6,191 nucleotides of DNA, taken from the NCBI GenBank assembly GCA_018700535.1, contig JABITQ010000006.1:1-6191 (forward strand), written 5' to 3'. The DNA comes from Candidatus Uhrbacteria bacterium (GTDB taxonomy: Bacteria > Patescibacteriota > Patescibacteriia > UBA9934 > GWF2-40-263). Of the stretch, positions 1 through 5,182 are shown piece after piece. How positions within the stretch are numbered: position 1 is the first letter of the stretch; each line of letters begins with the position of its first letter. Both the position numbers and the translations under genes were made by a program. The notes beneath the pieces were generated by a model that made no database searches, was not told the origin of the DNA, and worked only from the letters and a program-made list of their open reading frames with translations.

Positions 1-657
1 GCTTGCCATGGCTACCCAAAAGAGAAACCAACCAAAGACAAAGAGAGGACCTCCCATGTTGTAGACAATAGGCTTTGGGTTAGGGGCACCATTCTGCTCC
101 CAGCTATCACCCATCTTTCTGTACTTCCACAAGAGTTTCATTGACGCGACGATACAGACAGCTCCGAGCCCACCTAAGATAAACGAGGGTGCTCCGGTGC
201 CTGTTGCGAGCCCAGAGACGATTGTGAGCCCCACCCATGACAGAACAAACATCATGCTCAACTTCATCTTCAATCCTTTTTTGCGGTATCGCACAGCATT
301 GCCCATTGGGACAGATGCAACGACAGCGAGTACGAGCGAGAAGAAGATTGCTGCGATGGTTACGGGGCTGAGGTCTTGTAGTGCTGTTCCTCCACTTGTA
401 GAAAATAGATAAGAGCTCGCAAAAATAAGCCATCCTAAAATGAACACAATGGGGAAGGGGAATGCTGCATCTAGATCTGCTTCAGGAATCACAACGGCAT
501 TTCCATCACCACCTTTCGCTTTTGCGCGCGCGTAAGCAGCTGAGCCTTTTTCGTCCCAGGTGCGGTCGACATACCAAACACCGATCATAAGGATAATGAT
601 CCCGACGAGGGAGAGAATAGATCGGGGACCGAACTGGATGATTAAGTCTGGTGTCAT
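1..657 (-). CDS. Multi-pass membrane protein, unrecognised, C-terminus beyond the window
   Basis: Reading from the ATG at 657-655 leftwards gives 219 codons with no stop up to base 1, so the C-terminus lies outside the window. I do not recognise the family. Six hydrophobic segments can be seen, at about residues 13-30, 66-86, 99-117, 133-152, 158-176 and 203-219. A polar stretch rich in Lys, Ala, Gly and Asp (about 31-64) lies between the first two. A basic loop (RYRKKGLKMK) follows segment 3, and WKYRKMGDSWEQNG follows segment 5. There is no catalytic motif that I can name. The gene lies 47 nt downstream of the single-domain receiver on the same strand, so it is probably the last visible member of the kinase-receiver operon. 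No Shine-Dalgarno precedes the start. Many codons end in C (ATC, CTC, GTC), and GC is near 50% in hand-counted lines, against about 37% in a counted line of the kinase gene. Coding status is well supported by the long open frame and regular hydrophobic pattern; function is unknown. Confidence 0.82.
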   Translation of the reverse strand, partial: MTPDLIIQFGPRSILSLVGIIILMIGVWYVDRTWDEKGSAAYARAKAKGGDGNAVVIPEADLDAAFPFPIVFILGWLIFASSYLFSTSGGTALQDLSPVTIAAIFFSLVLAVVASVPMGNAVRYRKKGLKMKLSMMFVLSWVGLTIVSGLATGTGAPSFILGGLGAVCIVASMKLLWKYRKMGDSWEQNGAPNPKPIVYNMGGPLFVFGWFLFWVAMAS

Positions 658-704
658 ATCTAGATTGTTAAGTGTCTTAGTGTCGAGTATGTATCGCACG
701 GCTC

Positions 705-1088
705 TTAAGAAACTTTGTTCACAAGTGAATCAACTTTATTCACGACATCTTTCATTGTTAAGTCTGTCTTTACCAAAAAATCAAGTATTCCATATTTTTT
801 GCATTCTGCAATATCATCTTCTTGTGAAAGGTTTGAGAGAATGATGATAGGCGTCTCTTTGTGTTCTGGAATGGCTCGCACTTCCCGCAATACGTCAAAG
901 CCGTTTTTGATTGGCATCAATAGGTCTAGTAAGACCATGTCTGGTTTTATGCTTACAATCTTTTCAATTCCTTCTTGGCCATCTGATGCAACTGCCACAT
1001 TGTAGCCAGAATCTTCAAATGCTTTTCGGTAGAGTTTTTGATACGTATTGTCGTCCTCAATGATGAGTATATTAGTTGATTGATTCAT
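705..1088 (-). CDS. CheY-like single-domain response regulator (receiver 1)
   Basis: This 127-residue protein is a receiver domain with nothing attached. Acidic-pocket residues are E11, D12 and D13, the phospho-acceptor is D55 (in LLDLLMP), the switch Ser/Thr is S85 (in ILSNLSQE), and the conserved Lys is K107 (in FLVKTD). Such proteins take phosphate from a partner histidine kinase in the cytoplasm and act through protein contacts, because there is no DNA-binding or enzymatic output domain. Its ATG lies inside the 3' end of the kinase gene (17-nt overlap), which implies translational coupling and makes that kinase the obvious partner. No Shine-Dalgarno is visible before the start. It aligns without gaps to the second receiver at 3088-3477, with about 50 identical positions out of 127 in a hand alignment, including all active-site residues and a shared C96. 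A partial membrane protein follows 47 nt downstream. The family assignment is very secure; the target is unknown. Confidence 0.95.
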   Translation of the reverse strand: MNQSTNILIIEDDNTYQKLYRKAFEDSGYNVAVASDGQEGIEKIVSIKPDMVLLDLLMPIKNGFDVLREVRAIPEHKETPIIILSNLSQEDDIAECKKYGILDFLVKTDLTMKDVVNKVDSLVNKVS

Positions 1089-2988
1089 ATTGTTTGTGCA
1101 TGCGTTTTGTAATATCTACTTCTCCTGTTACCGATGGCATTCCAGCGTTCGGGATTTGAACAAAGAACGTCGTGCCTTTTTCATAGCCTTCGGATTCAAA
1201 CCAAATCTTTCCACCAGAAGCTTTCATGATCATCTCTGAAACATAGAGCCCCAGACCGGACCCCTCCGTGAATAATTTCTTGGCTCGGTCAGTGCGGAAG
1301 AATTTACTAAAAATCTTGTCCTTGTCTTCTGATATGCCAATACCCTCATCCTTAATTGAGATAAGTAACCCTTGGCTATCTTGATCAAGATTGATCAAGA
1401 TCTCACCATTTTTATTACTGGAATATCGGATGGCGTTCGATATGATGTTGGAGATAACTTGATGGAATAAAGACTTGTCTATCGGCAAGGATAAGTCTTT
1501 AGTGATCGATGTGTTAAACAAGAGTTTTGCTTCATTGAGTTCTGGTGACAACTTTGCTTCCTCGATCATTGCTTCAAGAAAGTGGGTGATGTTTGTTTGA
1601 GTGGGGGTGATCGTTAGTGCTCCGGTATCGAGACGAGATACATCTAATAGGTCATTAATTAAGTCGATCATTTGTTTCACCAATCTATCGACATCAAACA
1701 AGTGCTCTTTTTGAGTCTTGTTTAATTTTGTAATTCCATTGTCATGAAAACTTTCTAACAGCAGCTTTATGGCACCTAAAGGTGTTTTGAGTTGATGTGA
1801 TGCGATTGAAATAAATTCTGATTTCATTTTATTCACCTCATTTTTTTGCGCGATTGTACTTTCGATTTCAGCCGCCATTTTGTTGATCGTTTCACTGAGA
1901 TGTTCCAGCTCATCGCCTGTCTTTATGTGCACATGCGGCGTCAGGTCTCCTTGCCCTATGCTCTTTACTGCAGATTCAAGGTCATCAATAGGCTTTAGTA
2001 ACTTTGATATATAGTACGCAATTGCGATGATGGCTAATATAACCATTGAAAAGATGAAGATGCTAAGTCTTGTCACCAAATTGTATGCGGACTTCAAGAA
2101 TTGATCTGCATCTTTTTCAATAATAAGAAAGTATGGATATTCAGATATTTTAGAAATTGAAATAATTTCTTCTCTTCCATTAGTTTTGTTGTCGTGCTCA
2201 ATGATGCTGGTGGTTGACGCTTTGTCTAATTCTTCTTTGACCGGTTTGTATCCGAGTGATTCGATTTTGATTCCTTCGTACTGCCTTTTGTCTTCAATAT
2301 TTGAGAGTTCTTCTTCTGTAAGTTCCCCGAGGCTGGCATAGAGTCTTTCTTCTTCTTTCGAGTAAAGCACAATCCCTTTGTCGTCAGTGAGCATGATATC
2401 CTCTTCTTCATCAGCAAGGATTTCGAGTGGTGTGTGGATGTATTCCGGGGTTGCTTTTCCGACGATTACCCCGATAATCGTATTACTTGCTGAATAGACG
2501 GGGGCAGAAAAGTAATATCCAACTTCATTGCTTGTTACTCCCTTCGCTGTGTATACATCTGTCTCGCCAGTCATGGCAGTTTGGAAGTACTCTCTGAACT
2601 CGTAATTATTCCCTGTGAATCTTGGATCAGTTGACACCAGTGTAAGCCCATCTGTATCCATGAGATAAATTACTGAGAATACTTCATCACGATTATTTAG
2701 CTCAAAATGTCTAAGAACATCTGCTGCTGATTCCGCTTCAGAATGTTCGAGGTAAGGAGTAACTGAATTGTTGTGTGCGAGATGGTCAATGCGTGTTCTG
2801 GCATTTTCAAAAGTTGTGGAAAGAGCAACGGTTTGAACAGCTGTGACCTCACTTAAGTTTTGAATTCCTTGTTTTTTTAACACTGAGAACCCTTCAAAGA
2901 ACACAAACAGAATGGCTAGCATTCCAAAAAATAAAATGACCGATGTGCTCAAAAGAATAATCTTTAGTTTAAGTGATTTGATTTTCAT
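1072..2988 (-). CDS. Membrane sensor histidine kinase with dCache-like sensor, HAMP, HisKA and HATPase domains
   Basis: This is a complete 638-residue hybrid-free histidine kinase. An N-terminal membrane segment (about 9-33) and a second one (about 303-328) bracket some 270 extracytoplasmic residues. These resemble a double Cache domain: VIYLMDTDGLTLVSTD at about 107-121, NYEFREYF at 128-135 and GYYFSAPVY at 157-165. A HAMP linker follows (about 329-382, with LLKPIDDLESAV). Next comes HisKA with SHQLKTPLG and phospho-acceptor H398. The ATPase domain shows an N-box (N514 and N518), a G1 box (DEGIGI, 547-552), an F-box (KFFR, 562-565) and a G2 box (GSGLGL, 576-581). All catalytic motifs are intact, so it should autophosphorylate on H398 in response to an external ligand, probably a small organic molecule as for other Cache sensors. 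The ligand is not readable here. Its 3' end overlaps receiver 1, and receiver 2 is divergent 99 bp away. A weak AAAGG lies too close to the ATG to be a good ribosome site. The start is supported by the basic residues followed directly by the first membrane segment. Confidence 0.96.
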   Translation of the reverse strand: MKIKSLKLKIILLSTSVILFFGMLAILFVFFEGFSVLKKQGIQNLSEVTAVQTVALSTTFENARTRIDHLAHNNSVTPYLEHSEAESAADVLRHFELNNRDEVFSVIYLMDTDGLTLVSTDPRFTGNNYEFREYFQTAMTGETDVYTAKGVTSNEVGYYFSAPVYSASNTIIGVIVGKATPEYIHTPLEILADEEEDIMLTDDKGIVLYSKEEERLYASLGELTEEELSNIEDKRQYEGIKIESLGYKPVKEELDKASTTSIIEHDNKTNGREEIISISKISEYPYFLIIEKDADQFLKSAYNLVTRLSIFIFSMVILAIIAIAYYISKLLKPIDDLESAVKSIGQGDLTPHVHIKTGDELEHLSETINKMAAEIESTIAQKNEVNKMKSEFISIASHQLKTPLGAIKLLLESFHDNGITKLNKTQKEHLFDVDRLVKQMIDLINDLLDVSRLDTGALTITPTQTNITHFLEAMIEEAKLSPELNEAKLLFNTSITKDLSLPIDKSLFHQVISNIISNAIRYSSNKNGEILINLDQDSQGLLISIKDEGIGISEDKDKIFSKFFRTDRAKKLFTEGSGLGLYVSEMIMKASGGKIWFESEGYEKGTTFFVQIPNAGMPSVTGEVDITKRMHKQYESIN

Positions 2989-3001
2989 GCCTTTTGCTTA
3001 C

Positions 3002-3030
3002 TTGATAAGGTGCTAACAATATTTTATCAT
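3002..3030 (+). promoter_or_regulatory. Predicted sigma70-type promoter of receiver 2 and the IMPACT gene
   Basis: TTGATA at 3002-3007 and TATCAT at 3025-3030 are separated by exactly 17 bases; each hexamer matches the -35 or -10 consensus at five of six positions. Transcription would start near 3037, leaving a leader of about 50 nt before the ATG at 3088. This is the most canonical -35/-10 pair that I found in the window. Confidence 0.6.
3021..3029 (-). promoter_or_regulatory. Predicted extended -10 promoter of the kinase operon
   Basis: Read on the minus strand this is TGATAAAAT, that is TG, one base, then TAAAAT: an extended -10 element. I see no good -35 upstream of it. Transcription would start near 3014, giving a leader of about 25 nt before the kinase ATG at 2988. 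It is the best candidate in the 99-bp divergent gap. It shares bases with the -10 box of the opposing promoter. Confidence 0.5.
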
Positions 3031-3087
3031 ATCGTATAGGTGCATTATGTGTATGCTTGTACACTGCGTTAAATTTTTAAAAAAGAT

Positions 3088-3477
3088 ATGGGTAATCAAA
3101 AATATATTTTGATTGTTGAGGATGAAAAGATCTATCGTGAATTTTATTCAAAAACAATCAAACAAAATGGTTATCGAGTGAATGCTGCTTGTGACGGTGA
3201 GGAGGGCTTGCTGATGACCAGAGCTGAAAAACCCGATCTTATCGTGTTAGATCTTATGTTGCCGAAAAAGAGCGGCTTTGAGATGCTTAGAGAGATTAAG
3301 CAAGATGAGGATCTAAAAGATATTCCCGTTATTGTCTTAACAAATCTCGCGCAGGAGGTTGATAGAAAAACATGTGAATCAATTGGCGTTATTGGTTATT
3401 TAGTAAAGACTGAAAACACAATGAAACAGATTATAGAGAGACTTGATAGTCATTTTGGTGGCAGTAAGGCTAGATGA
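3088..3477 (+). CDS. CheY-like single-domain response regulator (receiver 2)
   Basis: This 129-residue stand-alone receiver has acidic residues E11 and D12, phospho-acceptor D55 (VLDLMLP), switch T85 (VLTNLAQE) and K107 (YLVKTE). Every active-site residue sits at the same number as in receiver 1, which implies a duplication within this locus or a shared ancestor. It has no output domain. It is transcribed away from the kinase gene, with 99 bp between the two starts, so it is likely to be a second phosphate acceptor of the same kinase; this is inferred from position. The sequence before its ATG is an A-rich run (AAAAAAGAT) with no real Shine-Dalgarno. It ends in TGA, and the IMPACT-family gene begins 15 nt later in the same reading frame. 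The motif TNLAQE and the KTENTMK segment are familiar from receivers of Patescibacteria (memory, not a search). Confidence 0.95.
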   Translation: MGNQKYILIVEDEKIYREFYSKTIKQNGYRVNAACDGEEGLLMTRAEKPDLIVLDLMLPKKSGFEMLREIKQDEDLKDIPVIVLTNLAQEVDRKTCESIGVIGYLVKTENTMKQIIERLDSHFGGSKAR

Positions 3478-3492
3478 GTTATCTTAACTTGC

Positions 3493-3933
3493 ATGCACGA
3501 AGATCAAACCTCCATATTCTTTGCGACAGAAAAAGAACCCTCAACTGACTGGTTGCAGCTTGATCGTATTATTACTGACAGGGGTTCAAAATATTCTGTG
3601 ACGATTGGGTGCACCAAAACAAAGGTAGAGGTTGATGCTTTGTTGGTGCGTATTAAGAAGGATAAGAAATATCGGACAGCGACGCATAATAGTCTTGCGT
3701 ATCGACTTGCTACAGGAACTCAGATTGTTGATGGGAAGAGCGATGATGGTGAGACTGGGGCGGGGATGGCTATGCTTCGTGTGTTGCATAGGAATAATTT
3801 GGTGAATGTGGCTGTTGTGGTGACGAGGTGGTATGGGGGTGTGAAGCTGCATGGGGATCGATTTCGGCACATTGTGGATGGGGTGCAGTTGGTGATTGAT
3901 GAGATGTTTAATAAAAAAGACTCGAGCATATAA
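3493..3933 (+). CDS. IMPACT/YigZ (UPF0029) family protein, eukaryotic-IMPACT-like
   Basis: This 146-residue protein consists of essentially one IMPACT N-terminal-type domain. Visible family blocks are ITDRGSKY (27-34), ATHNSLAYRL (63-72), SDDGETGAG (83-91) and VVVTRWYGGVKL (108-119) followed by HGDRFRHI (120-127). Bacterial YigZ proteins carry a glycine-rich GGLVRAY-type segment after the YGG motif. The GDRFRHI here resembles instead the PDRFKHI of animal IMPACT as I remember it, as does ATHN-x-x-AYR. The RWD domain of eukaryotic IMPACT/Yih1, which contacts GCN1 to restrain GCN2, is absent, and so is the second C-terminal domain of YigZ. The biochemical role of the bacterial family is unsettled; a link to translation or ribosomes is often proposed. 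It is probably co-transcribed with receiver 2 (15-nt gap, no Shine-Dalgarno). ATG 3493 is the first usable start after the upstream stop. Its last codons form the 5' arm of a terminator. Confidence 0.9.
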   Translation: MHEDQTSIFFATEKEPSTDWLQLDRIITDRGSKYSVTIGCTKTKVEVDALLVRIKKDKKYRTATHNSLAYRLATGTQIVDGKSDDGETGAGMAMLRVLHRNNLVNVAVVVTRWYGGVKLHGDRFRHIVDGVQLVIDEMFNKKDSSI

Positions 3934-3950
3934 AAAGCTCGAGTCTTTTT
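3913..3950. terminator. Bidirectional intrinsic terminator between convergent genes
   Basis: A perfect 9-bp stem, GACTCGAGC (3919-3927) with GCTCGAGTC (3937-3945), encloses a 9-nt loop. It is followed by TTTTT (3946-3950) and preceded by AAAAAA (3913-3918). The hairpin therefore has a U-tract when read from either strand. It can end both the receiver 2-IMPACT transcript and the zinc-ribbon transcript coming from the right. The stop codon TAA of the IMPACT gene (3931-3933) lies in the loop, so the 5' arm is coding sequence. Confidence 0.92.
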
Positions 3951-3969
3951 GTAAATAGATTTACTAAAC

Positions 3970-4233
3970 TCAGTTCCATCGATCTAATCTTGGGATTCCG
4001 CGCGTTAAGATCCATGCAAGGATTCCGTTCATGCCGTTTTCCTTCATTTTCTCAATGCAGAACTTTTGCATTTGTTTGGCATCGGAAATCTCGTTGTTTA
4101 AGAACGAGCCATCTCGATAACATAGTGAGCAGTACATGTTGTTTTTTGATCCATCTTTTTCAAATGCCCTGTTACCAGGATCTTTGCTTAGTGGCATTGC
4201 GCAACTTTGGCAAAATTTGTTTTGTTTTTTCAT
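3970..4233 (-). CDS. Small putative zinc-ribbon protein
   Basis: This 87-residue protein has two Cys pairs, C8-x-x-C11 (in FCQSCAMPL) and C35-x-x-C38 (in MYCSLCYRDGSF), arranged as a four-cysteine zinc site. Its C-terminus, ILTRGIPRLDRW, is the typical ending of the family that I know as the 'putative zinc ribbon domain' (Pfam Zn_ribbon_2). Members are usually 80-90 residues long, so it looks complete. The family has no firmly known reaction; small proteins of this kind are thought to bind zinc and perhaps nucleic acid or a protein partner. An extra C59 is present. It begins 7 nt after the stop of a 52-residue membrane peptide on the same strand, so the two are probably one transcript. No Shine-Dalgarno is seen in the proper place; an AGAGG lies too far upstream. 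It converges on the IMPACT gene across the shared terminator. Confidence 0.9.
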   Translation of the reverse strand: MKKQNKFCQSCAMPLSKDPGNRAFEKDGSKNNMYCSLCYRDGSFLNNEISDAKQMQKFCIEKMKENGMNGILAWILTRGIPRLDRWN

Positions 4234-4240
4234 ACAATAA

Positions 4241-4399
4241 TTATTTGTTGCGCCTCTTAAAATAGTAAATGATACTGGTGATTGCTACGATTACACCCAG
4301 AAGTTGTCCTCCTGGGCTGTTGTCATACTCAGCTAATATAAACATGGTGACGCCGATTGTTATCATTAGTATGAGTGCGAAAAACTTGAATAGTTTCAT
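4241..4399 (-). CDS. Small two-segment membrane peptide (52 aa), hypothetical
   Basis: Minus-strand ATG at 4399-4397 opens a 52-codon frame ending in TAA at 4243-4241. The peptide starts MKLFKFFALILMITIG and has a first membrane segment at about residues 4-23. A short polar turn (EYDNSPGGQ, 24-32) follows, then a second segment at about 33-47, and the peptide ends in FKRRNK. The basic end after the second segment and the Lys near the N-terminus suggest that both ends face the cytoplasm. I do not recognise a family. Support for coding comes from the consistent hydrophobic pattern, the 7-nt spacing to the zinc-ribbon gene downstream, and a plausible extended -10 promoter upstream. No Shine-Dalgarno is visible. 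It could be a chance frame, but the layout argues for a real gene. Confidence 0.68.
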   Translation of the reverse strand: MKLFKFFALILMITIGVTMFILAEYDNSPGGQLLGVIVAITSIIYYFKRRNK

Positions 4400-4440
4400 A
4401 TATCATTTTGCGTAGCCAATTGGTATTGCATGGCAGAGTA

Positions 4441-4449
4441 AGTATACCA
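4441..4449 (-). promoter_or_regulatory. Predicted extended -10 promoter for the small membrane peptide and zinc-ribbon genes
   Basis: On the minus strand the bases read TGGTATACT: TG, one base, then TATACT, five of six matches to the -10 consensus with the extended TG. No clear -35 exists at 16-18 bases. Transcription would begin near 4434, about 35 nt before the ATG at 4399. Confidence 0.5.
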
Positions 4450-4522
4450 GCTTCGGTTCTTTTCGTAGGTTGGGATTATTATAGATGCAAGGGAAGATTT
4501 GACTGATCTGCATAATTAAAAT

Positions 4523-4541
4523 AGCCTCCTGCTAGGAGGTT
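4523..4541 (+). promoter_or_regulatory. Shine-Dalgarno AGGAGG buried in a hairpin
   Basis: AGGAGG at 4534-4539 stands six bases before the ATG at 4546 and is the only consensus ribosome site in the window. Directly upstream is CCTCCT (4525-4530), a perfect complement, with a three-base loop GCT. A G-U and an A-U pair (4524/4540, 4523/4541) can extend the stem to eight pairs. In this fold the ribosome site is fully paired. It may act as a translational switch, or it may simply be a palindromic coincidence. Confidence 0.6.
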
Positions 4542-4545
4542 CCAA

Positions 4546-5052
4546 ATGAACAAAGAAGATATTGCTGTCGGAATGGTTGTGAGACTTATCCCAGGCGAGG
4601 GTGAGTTTTGTGACTATCTCCTTCGTGACAAAATTGGCGAAATTGCGTTTATCGATCTAGATCGCGGCGAGCGGTGCTTAGGTGTAAAGATGGGTGCTGG
4701 GTTTCGTGCTAGAGAGACTCGTGTTGTCGATGGGGTTGGTTGGTTTGCCTATGACGAAGTAAGTGTCATGGAGGCCGGGTGGACTCCAAAGCTGCGAGCC
4801 ACCCATCTGTTTGGCCGAGGATACCACCACTCATCGCTATTAGTCGCTGAGTGGACTCCAGAAAGACTGTGTATGCATGCGGCACATGACGGCGCTGATC
4901 CACCAAACTCCACCAAGAGAATTATGATCAACGCATGGGGAACTGTTTGTGACGTAGATGTCTGCCCTGAGCATGAAAGACTCGACGGATTCCGTATGGA
5001 TATGTTCCCTTGGGGGGAACGCTGGCGCAAGAAGTTGGACGTAGGCGCGTGA
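4546..5052 (+). CDS. Hypothetical protein with SH3-like N-terminus and Cys/His-rich C-terminus
   Basis: This 168-residue protein matches no family that I recognise. The first 75 residues, with VGMVVRLI (8-15), IGEIAFID (30-37), GWFAY (65-69) and DEVSVM (70-75), alternate short beta-like stretches with turns and could form a small SH3-like barrel; this is a guess from pattern. The rest is rich in Trp, Cys and His: H87, H94, H95, C109, H111, H114, C135, C140 and H143. The spacing C135-x4-C140-x2-H143 could hold a metal, but no known motif fits. A phrase WTP recurs at residues 79-81 and 103-105, with the same ten bases GTGGACTCCA at 4779-4788 and 4851-4860. There is no signal peptide or membrane segment. 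The start is fixed by a consensus AGGAGG six bases upstream. GC is about 53-57% in two counted lines, above the AT-rich neighbours, and may point to recent acquisition. It stands alone between a divergent and a downstream promoter. Confidence 0.85.
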   Translation: MNKEDIAVGMVVRLIPGEGEFCDYLLRDKIGEIAFIDLDRGERCLGVKMGAGFRARETRVVDGVGWFAYDEVSVMEAGWTPKLRATHLFGRGYHHSSLLVAEWTPERLCMHAAHDGADPPNSTKRIMINAWGTVCDVDVCPEHERLDGFRMDMFPWGERWRKKLDVGA

Positions 5053-5132
5053 ACGTGCACCTGGTTATATAATGTGTGACTGAGTGCTTTTTTGTTATGT
5101 GAGCATTAAATAACTGACCCCGACAAGCAATC

Positions 5133-5141
5133 TGTTACACT
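5133..5141 (+). promoter_or_regulatory. Predicted extended -10 promoter of the GNAT-like gene
   Basis: TGTTACACT reads as TG, one base, then TACACT. A weak -35 (CTGACC, 5114-5119) lies 16 bases upstream. Transcription would begin near 5148, about 35 nt before ATG 5183 and about 17 nt before the alternative TTG at 5165. Confidence 0.45.
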
Positions 5142-5182
5142 GACAGAAGTTTGACTAGTTTATTTTGAAACAATCAACTTGT

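Noticed and set aside
107..433. Open frames on both strands within 107-433.
   Set aside because: They overlap the longer membrane-protein frame 657 to 1, which has a regular hydrophobic pattern; these show no domain pattern.
560..1005. Plus-strand open frames across the receiver 1 gene (560-844 and 715-1005).
   Set aside because: They are shadows of receiver 1, whose active-site residues are all intact on the other strand.
1146..1160. On the minus strand GTTCAAATCCCGAAC looks like a tRNA T-arm.
   Set aside because: It lies inside the well-supported kinase gene (codons for VQIPN), and no acceptor, D-arm or anticodon arm can be built around it.
3586..3929. Minus-strand frames under the IMPACT gene.
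   Set aside because: They overlap a gene with clear family motifs and show no motif of their own.
4499..4522. TTGACT at 4499-4504 with TAAAAT at 4517-4522 as a promoter for the 4546 gene.
   Set aside because: The spacer is only 12 bases, too short for a normal promoter; no convincing alternative was found for this gene.
3475..5052. TGA recoded as an amino acid (as in some Patescibacteria).
   Set aside because: TGA ends two complete genes here (3475-3477 and 5050-5052), and no conserved domain in the window is interrupted by an in-frame TGA.
4749..5060. Minus-strand frame of 103 codons under the 4546-5052 gene.
   Set aside because: The plus-strand frame has a consensus ribosome site at its start; the minus frame has no such support and a composition typical of an antisense shadow.
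5083..5107. Possible terminator after the 4546-5052 gene: a T-run at 5088-5093 and a 6-bp pairing AGTGCT/AGCATT.
   Set aside because: The T-run lies in the loop instead of after the stem. The alternative stem before the T-run (GCAC/GTGC) is only four pairs with a loop of more than 20 bases.
5165..5182. TTG start at 5165 for the GNAT-like gene.
   Set aside because: It is a rarer start codon without a ribosome site, and ATG lies six codons later; kept only as an alternative.
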